DNA from: an uncultured Cryomorphaceae bacterium
Lineage (GTDB): Bacteria > Bacteroidota > Bacteroidia > Flavobacteriales > Schleiferiaceae
NCBI GenBank assembly: GCA_937120475.1
Contig: CAKZJV010000008.1
Location: 1 to 64,000, forward strand
DNA: 64,000 nucleotides
Direction of reading: 5' to 3'
The notes below the pieces were generated by a model. It was not told where the DNA came from and made no database searches. It saw nothing but the letters and a program-made list of their open reading frames with translations. Below, piece by piece: positions 59,137 to 64,000 of the stretch (position 1 is its first letter; the number at the start of each line of letters is the position of its first letter). The position numbers were made by a program, and so were the translations under genes.

Positions 59137-60123
59137 TTAAAATTTAACCAGGGCTAGTTTACCATTCCTTCCGCCAAGGGCAATGGTATGATTTGAAAGT
59201 TTGGTAGCGGTAAAAAACCCATCGCTTGAAATCATTTTCCAGGTCTTGCCACCGTCATTACTCAAGTCAACCCCCGTTCTTCCTGCCGCCAGGTATTGGT
59301 TACTCTGAATATGAACCACCACTGAGCGATAACCAAAGGGTGGTGTTTTTGGTGTTTTCCAGGTCAACCCCCCGTCTTCAGAATAAGCAGCATTCCCATC
59401 CCTATTAAGGCTGTCTAGATAAGAACCGCCTACTACAACCAAGTGGTTATCATGAGTTGCTAAAGAAAAGGCTCCAGCTCCTGGCCCTTTGGCCAAGGGT
59501 AACTCGACCTCAAACCCTTGATATGGACGAATAAACCTAGCGCCTGATTCTCCTCCAGTTACAAAGCCGAAGCCATCTCCCAACCACTGTATTCCGCTCC
59601 CGGAGGCTGCGAACCCGGCCTCTTCATCTCTGGGCACCAAAACCTTCGACCTATAAAAGCTCCATTTCTCACCATCTTCTGACACCAGGCAAGCCAAATT
59701 TCCTTCGTAGGGATCACCAAAAGCCATTCCCTCACCGGAGGGAGAAAAGGCCATACCATCCATGAAAATGTTTTTATTTTTCAAATTGAACCTCGGCTCC
59801 CATGATTTACCGCAATCAGAAGACTCGAAAATCAATGCCGGGTTCCCTGCAGAGAGTATGAAAAAGCTACCATTTTCACGAAGTTCAATGTCACGAAAAT
59901 CAATGGAGTCTGCCCCGGGTACTTTGATACCCTCCCAAGATTCCCCTCCGTCTTTGGAAACAACCACAGTTCCGTGGGTGCCTGAGAAGGCAATCAAATC
60001 ACCTTTTCCGGCTGCTCCACGAAGGTGTTGCTTGGTAGGACGATCTAAATAATTAAGGGTGGGACCGGGATTTGAGCAGGCTACAAGTGCCAAAACACAA
60101 GCAAGATGGAGGAAAGTTTTCAT
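59137..60123 (-). CDS. BNR/Ycf48-like beta-propeller lipoprotein
   Basis: A 328-aa lipoprotein (lipobox LVAC) with repeated Asp-box motifs such as SKDGGESW, SSDCGKSW, SEDGEKW, SEDGGLTW and SNDGGKTW, about one per propeller blade. This is a sialidase-like or Ycf48-like six- or seven-bladed fold without visible enzymatic residues. The start at 60123 gives the lipoprotein signal. Likely an envelope scaffold or assembly protein. Confidence 0.8.
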   Translation of the reverse strand: MKTFLHLACVLALVACSNPGPTLNYLDRPTKQHLRGAAGKGDLIAFSGTHGTVVVSKDGGESWEGIKVPGADSIDFRDIELRENGSFFILSAGNPALIFESSDCGKSWEPRFNLKNKNIFMDGMAFSPSGEGMAFGDPYEGNLACLVSEDGEKWSFYRSKVLVPRDEEAGFAASGSGIQWLGDGFGFVTGGESGARFIRPYQGFEVELPLAKGPGAGAFSLATHDNHLVVVGGSYLDSLNRDGNAAYSEDGGLTWKTPKTPPFGYRSVVVHIQSNQYLAAGRTGVDLSNDGGKTWKMISSDGFFTATKLSNHTIALGGRNGKLALVKF

Positions 60124-60155
60124 TAGGTGAAAATAAAGATTGACTTTCATGTAAC

Positions 60156-60188
60156 AAAAAAGGCCCTCCGAATGGGAAGACCTTTTTT
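60156..60188. terminator. Hairpin terminator after the DUF2723 gene
   Basis: Stem AAAAAAGG (60156-60163) with CCTTTTTT (60181-60188), inner GC pairs and a T run for minus-strand transcripts. Confidence 0.75.
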
Positions 60189-60208
60189 AAAAACTTGCTT
60201 ACTCAGAC

Positions 60209-63200
60209 TTAGAATCCTGAGGCGATTTCATTGTATCGTTTGTTGAATTCTTCACGAAGCTCTTCATCACCATACTGTCCGGCCATCCGAATCATGGCCG
60301 AGTAAATTGAGCTTGCCTGTTGAAGTTGTTGACGAACGGTTTCAGCTCTTGGCCCTTTAAATTGACCGAAATAGATCATTTCTTGGGCTTGGGTTTCCGC
60401 CAATGACCGAGCAAACTTTCTGGCTTTTTCTGTGGCGCCAATTCTGAAATAGCCTTCTACCAGTGACATTGAGAAATAGCTCAATTCAAATTTCTCTGGA
60501 GGGGTCACCTCAAAACCGCGATCTAAAACTGCTTCGGCCATATCATTCTTTCCTTCCGCAATTAAAGCCTCTGCCAAGCGGGCATAATTGTTTCGAATTG
60601 AAAAGATCATTCGGCGGTTGGTTTCATCCATGTAAATGCCCTCTTTCTCAAGGTTGCCCCAAGAAAACTCATTCATTAGGTGGTCATACATTACATCGGT
60701 ATTCACCTCTCCAAAACCAGAAGATTGTGGATTCACTTTATAGGGAACCAGTTTATAAGCCATTCCTTCCTGAGCAAAATAGTCTGTAAGATACATGTAT
60801 GCACTGCGGCTATTTCCTACTGTAATTGAGAAGTAAATGGGTCGCTCCCAATTGTTATTGGCAATCAGATCAAGAATCATGATTTCCTTTTTCACCAATT
60901 GATTCTTATTGATGTTCCAATCTAAATAAGGAAGGATGCGTGCACTATCTTCAAGGGCAACGGTTCCATTGGCCAGCACCTTTTCTTTATCCACAGGAAT
61001 CCGAACCTTTTTGGTAGGATACACATTCAGTGGGTCTCCAAAAGACATTTGTGACTTGGTTTTGGGGTCATCGCTGGCAATAAACCTCATCAGGTCTGAA
61101 GCCGCCCAACGGCGATTGGACACACCCATTTCTTTGAAAAGGATAATATCACGGGTCCCTTGCTTATACTGATCTCTTTCTAGTGAGAACGGAACAGGAG
61201 GTGAATCATAAGCCGCCCGTTTCATTTGATCAATGTACCAGTCAGTATTCAGAAGGGAAAGGTTTACAATTCGCACATCTGTACGGTAGCCTTCAACTTC
61301 TTGTACATACCAAAGCGGGAAGGTATCGTTGTCTCCATTTGTGAATAGGATGGCTCCTTTTTCACAAGAGTCAAGATAATTTTTAGCGATTTCACGCGCG
61401 GTATACCGATCCGAACGATCGTGATCATCCCAGTTTTCTTTGGCCATGATGCCCGGTACTAAAAGGGTACACACCGCGGTGGTTCCAATGGCTGCAACCT
61501 TGGCAGGAGCCTTGGTTCTAAGCCAATCATAAATGGCAAAAACTCCAAGGCCAATCCAGATGGCAAAGGCATAGAATGAACCTACATAGGCGTAATCTCG
61601 CTCACGTGGCTGGAGTGGGTATTGATTTAGATAGAATACAATGGCCAAACCAGTCATTAGGAATAAAAGCATGACAACGTAAAAGCTCTTAGCGTCTTTT
61701 TTGTAGTGGAAAAGAAGTCCGACCACCCCTAAAATAAAAGGCAGGAGGTAATACTTATTCCGAGCGGGATTGTCACTCAAATGGTCAGGCAAATTGCTTT
61801 GAGGCCCCAGGCGCATGCTATCTATGAACTTGATGCCTGAAATCCAGTTTCCGTTTACAGGGTTACCATGCCCTTGAATATCGTTTTGTCTTCCTGAGAA
61901 GTTCCACATGAAGTATCTGAAGTACATCCAGCCAATTTGATAGTTGACCATGTACTTGATGTTATCCGCAAGAGTTGGATAGGCCTTTGGGTTACGGAAA
62001 TCCCATTTCACCTGTCCTTGCCTGTTTCGAACAACGTTTCCTTGTGCGTCGTAGACCGGATTATAGAAGTCGGATAAGTCTTTTCCAATGTGTTGTACGT
62101 ATTCACGCACGTGTTTTTCCTCTTGGCTCCACATCCGCGAAAGCAAAGTTCTTCCTTGAGAATCAAAATTACGAACGGAGCTTTTCCGATCATCCGAAAT
62201 CACATAACGACCTTTTTCTTCATCGCGAACGTAAACCGGATTTCCATCAGAATAAGGCTCACGGCGGTCAAGGGGTGTATTGAAATTTTGTCCGTTAACC
62301 AGAGGCCAATCTCCGTATTGCTCACGGTTGAGGTAAGCCAGGAGGCCCACGGCATCTTCCGGATTGTTTTCATCAATGGTAGGATTGGCGTTTGAACGAA
62401 TGATCAATACCCCAAAGGTTGAGAAACCGATGATGAAGAAGGTTAGGGAAAGTAAAGCTGTATTTAGCAATGGTTTTTGCTTCTTCCGAGTGTATCGAAT
62501 GCCAAAAACAATTCCTGAAATCAGGAGTAGGAAGAAAATCACAGTACCTGTGTCAAAGGGCATTCCAACAGAGTTCACAAAGAACAATTCAAATTTCCCG
62601 GCTAAGCTAACCACCCCTGGAACGATGAATTTAAACACCAAGCCGAGCAGGATGATGCCAGTAATGTTGGCGATGATGAAGCCTTTTTTGGTGAAAGGGT
62701 ACTTTTTTAGGTAATAAATCATGGCTACTGCCGGAAGGGTAAGCATGCTCAACATGTGAACCCCTACGGAAAGTCCAACCAAGAAGAAAATCAAAACGAT
62801 CCAGCGATCGGCACCGGGCTTATCGGCTTCTCTTTCCCATTTAAGGATGGCCCAAAAGGTAATGGCGGTAAACATGGAAGACATGGCGTACACCTCACCT
62901 TCAACGGCTGAGAACCAGAAAGAATCTGAAAAGGTATAGGCCAAAGCACCTACAATACCAGCGCCAAAAATGGCATACATGGCACTTTGAGATACTTCAC
63001 CTGCACGCTGGGCAAGTTTCCTTCCGAATGCCGTGATGGTCCAGAAAAGGAATAAAATGGTAAAGGAGGAACAGAAGGCAGACATAATGTTCACCCACTT
63101 TGCCACAGCTTCAACCTCACCTAAGGCTAGGTTGCTAAATAGGTTGGCTATAAGCAAGAAGAGCGGCGCCCCAGGGGGGTGACCCACCTCTAATTTATAA

Positions 63201-63331
63201 GCCGTAGCAATGTACTCCCCACAGTCCCAGAAACTTGTGGTTGGCTCAATGGTTAAACAATAAACCAAGGATGCGATGGCGAAAACCACCCATCCGATGA
63301 TCAAATTTAGTTTTGTGTATTGATTGTCCAT
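60209..63331 (-). CDS. DUF2723 giant membrane protein (TMEM260/O-mannosyltransferase-like)
   Basis: A 1040-aa protein: an N-terminal membrane domain with the DUF2723 signature SFWDCGEYIATAYKLEVGHP, followed by more than ten helices, then a large C-terminal soluble domain (about 640-1040) with tetratricopeptide-like helices (EKARKFARSLAETQAQEM). The acidic motif DCGEY resembles the loop of GT-C glycosyltransferases and human TMEM260. It probably glycosylates envelope proteins with a lipid-linked sugar. It is found in almost all Bacteroidota. It is alone in its transcript. Confidence 0.88.
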   Translation of the reverse strand: MDNQYTKLNLIIGWVVFAIASLVYCLTIEPTTSFWDCGEYIATAYKLEVGHPPGAPLFLLIANLFSNLALGEVEAVAKWVNIMSAFCSSFTILFLFWTITAFGRKLAQRAGEVSQSAMYAIFGAGIVGALAYTFSDSFWFSAVEGEVYAMSSMFTAITFWAILKWEREADKPGADRWIVLIFFLVGLSVGVHMLSMLTLPAVAMIYYLKKYPFTKKGFIIANITGIILLGLVFKFIVPGVVSLAGKFELFFVNSVGMPFDTGTVIFFLLLISGIVFGIRYTRKKQKPLLNTALLSLTFFIIGFSTFGVLIIRSNANPTIDENNPEDAVGLLAYLNREQYGDWPLVNGQNFNTPLDRREPYSDGNPVYVRDEEKGRYVISDDRKSSVRNFDSQGRTLLSRMWSQEEKHVREYVQHIGKDLSDFYNPVYDAQGNVVRNRQGQVKWDFRNPKAYPTLADNIKYMVNYQIGWMYFRYFMWNFSGRQNDIQGHGNPVNGNWISGIKFIDSMRLGPQSNLPDHLSDNPARNKYYLLPFILGVVGLLFHYKKDAKSFYVVMLLFLMTGLAIVFYLNQYPLQPRERDYAYVGSFYAFAIWIGLGVFAIYDWLRTKAPAKVAAIGTTAVCTLLVPGIMAKENWDDHDRSDRYTAREIAKNYLDSCEKGAILFTNGDNDTFPLWYVQEVEGYRTDVRIVNLSLLNTDWYIDQMKRAAYDSPPVPFSLERDQYKQGTRDIILFKEMGVSNRRWAASDLMRFIASDDPKTKSQMSFGDPLNVYPTKKVRIPVDKEKVLANGTVALEDSARILPYLDWNINKNQLVKKEIMILDLIANNNWERPIYFSITVGNSRSAYMYLTDYFAQEGMAYKLVPYKVNPQSSGFGEVNTDVMYDHLMNEFSWGNLEKEGIYMDETNRRMIFSIRNNYARLAEALIAEGKNDMAEAVLDRGFEVTPPEKFELSYFSMSLVEGYFRIGATEKARKFARSLAETQAQEMIYFGQFKGPRAETVRQQLQQASSIYSAMIRMAGQYGDEELREEFNKRYNEIASGF

Positions 63332-63438
63332 AATACGCGGATTAGCTGGGCGAAAATATCAAATTATTGGAAGGCATAAATTTTATTTCATCTTAACTTG
63401 AAAAGAAAGATTTTATTTTGGTGGAATTAAAAAAGAAT

Positions 63439-63447
63439 TATCTTTGC
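63439..63447 (+). promoter_or_regulatory. tRNA-Gln promoter -7 box
   Basis: TATCTTTGC, 15 bases upstream of the tRNA, with TTG about 20 bases further up. Confidence 0.6.
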
Positions 63448-63462
63448 CACCCCAAAATTCGA

Positions 63463-63534
63463 TGCCCGATCGTCTAATTGGCAGGACAGCTGGTTTTGGT
63501 CCAGTCAGTCTAGGTTCGAGTCCTAGTCGGGCAA
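63463..63534 (+). tRNA. trnQ: tRNA-Gln (anticodon UUG)
   Basis: 72 bases. Acceptor stem TGCCCGA pairs with TCGGGCA; anticodon stem GCTGG/CCAGT encloses TTTTGGT with anticodon TTG; T arm CTAGG-TTCGAGT-CCTAG. The 3' CCA is not encoded. It reads CAA, and likely CAG by wobble. Confidence 0.95.
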
Positions 63535-63537
63535 CAG

Positions 63538-63573
63538 AAAAACCCCTTAAAGCATTCGTTTTGAGGGGTTTTT
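63538..63573 (+). terminator. Terminator after tRNA-Gln
   Basis: Stem AAAAACCCCT (63538-63547) and AGGGGTTTTT (63564-63573) with a 16-base loop and a T run. Confidence 0.85.
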
Positions 63574-63625
63574 TACGTTTATAACCTATGGCTTCGAAGG
63601 GATTTTGAACAAAAACTCCTGGGTA

Positions 63626-63832
63626 TTAACCTTCGGATCTCTTCTTTTTCCGGTTTCGATCCCAAAGATCTAGACCAGCCATACTCAAGCCCGCCAAAGA
63701 GTTGAACCCAACCTGTTTTAGCAGCCTCACCCAGTCAAAACTCTGGATATCAATGGGCAAGTTTGCCAAAACCCCGTTGAAAAGGGTTAGAAAAAAGGAG
63801 AAGATAAAAGCAATGGCAATAAAGCGCTTCAT
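63626..63832 (-). CDS. Small secreted or membrane protein
   Basis: A 68-aa product: signal or anchor (AFIFSFFLTLFNGVLA), a short hydrophobic stretch (FNSLAGLSMAGLDLW) and a basic end (DRNRKKKRSEG). No family is recognised. It may be real, since it is a clean single frame in core sequence. Confidence 0.45.
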   Translation of the reverse strand: MKRFIAIAFIFSFFLTLFNGVLANLPIDIQSFDWVRLLKQVGFNSLAGLSMAGLDLWDRNRKKKRSEG

Positions 63833-63845
63833 GGGGCGTGTTTTA

Positions 63846-63923
63846 GGGAATTGGGAATAGGGAATGGGGAATAGGGAATGGGGAATAGGGAATGGGGAAT
63901 AGGGAATGGGGAATTGGGAATGA
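63846..63923. repeat. GGGAATA/GGGAATG short tandem repeat
   Basis: A run of about five copies of a 14-base unit made of GGGAATA and GGGAATG, with an edge variant GGGAATT. It is noncoding, between two minus-strand genes; likely a slippage-prone microsatellite. Confidence 0.85.
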
Positions 63924-63924
63924 C

Positions 63925-64000
63925 TTAATAATTGCCGGTCTCTGGGTTGAGTTCTTCCTGTGAAACGGTACGGCGAGTCATATTCGCCGGTGCTGGCGTC
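63925..64000 (-). CDS. C-terminal end of an unidentified gene
   Basis: A frame open to the window edge ends at TAA (63925-63927). The last residues are MTRRTVSQEELNPETGNY, a non-repetitive ending. Too short to assign. Confidence 0.4.
   Translation of the reverse strand, partial: TPAPANMTRRTVSQEELNPETGNY

Noticed and set aside
63846-63923. A CRISPR array
   Set aside because: Units are contiguous 7/14-mers with no spacers, and no cas genes are present.

Overview
The window is from the chromosome of a member of the Bacteroidota, probably flavobacterium-like. The reasons are type IX secretion C-terminal sorting domains on several secreted proteins, promoters of the TAnnTTTGC type instead of sigma70 boxes, weak Shine-Dalgarno use, an infB with a long Lys/Glu-rich N-terminus, a giant DUF2723 protein, and a BT4734/VirE-type primase with a Bacteroidota-style tyrosine recombinase. 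Species cannot be fixed from the sequence.

Region 1 (1-37,535) is a dense metal and stress cargo block. Every gene, here and on to mnmE at 48.6 kb, is on the minus strand, many with 4-nt stop/start overlaps. It holds a multicopper oxidase fused to a CopB-like barrel, a copper-radical oxidase, Met- and His-rich lipoproteins, YHS, TRASH, HMA and three DUF3347 domains, and a CusCBA-type RND pump preceded by an HYC_CC_PP-type small protein. Mixed in are archaeal-flavoured metabolic genes (AMP phosphorylase-like enzyme, PRPP synthetase, type II GAPDH), an ATP-cone nuclease, a beta-CASP metallo-beta-lactamase nuclease, a universal stress protein, a PII-like protein, a site-2 protease with CBS domains, NDH-2 and a K+ channel. 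Two HYC-type promoters share a near-identical palindrome 45-46 bp upstream of the start codon, which suggests a common metal-responsive regulator. The HMA-AraC regulator that could read it is broken by an in-frame TAA.

Region 2 (37,629-47,265) is the end of an integrative element abutting the 3' end of mnmE. It has a tyrosine recombinase, a zinc-ribbon/HTH protein, an element protein interrupted by an in-frame TAG, two small HTH proteins and a VirE/DUF3987 primase-helicase-like protein. Behind these lies the most interesting locus: an Xre-ImmA regulator, a PIN-domain nuclease overlapping it by 4 nt, and a 687-aa long Argonaute whose PIWI catalytic residues are missing. The Xre-ImmA promoter is bracketed by a perfect 11-bp inverted repeat. 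This looks like a defence or toxin module in which a dead Argonaute senses and the PIN protein may be the effector.

Region 3 (47,248-64,000) is ordinary core genome: mnmE, a second NDH-2-like oxidoreductase, sucD, rimP-nusA-infB, a Rieske protein, secreted and lipoproteins, a DUF2723 membrane glycosyltransferase-like protein and tRNA-Gln(UUG), with several clear hairpin terminators. The two edges cut an APC-type permease (left) and an unidentified gene (right).
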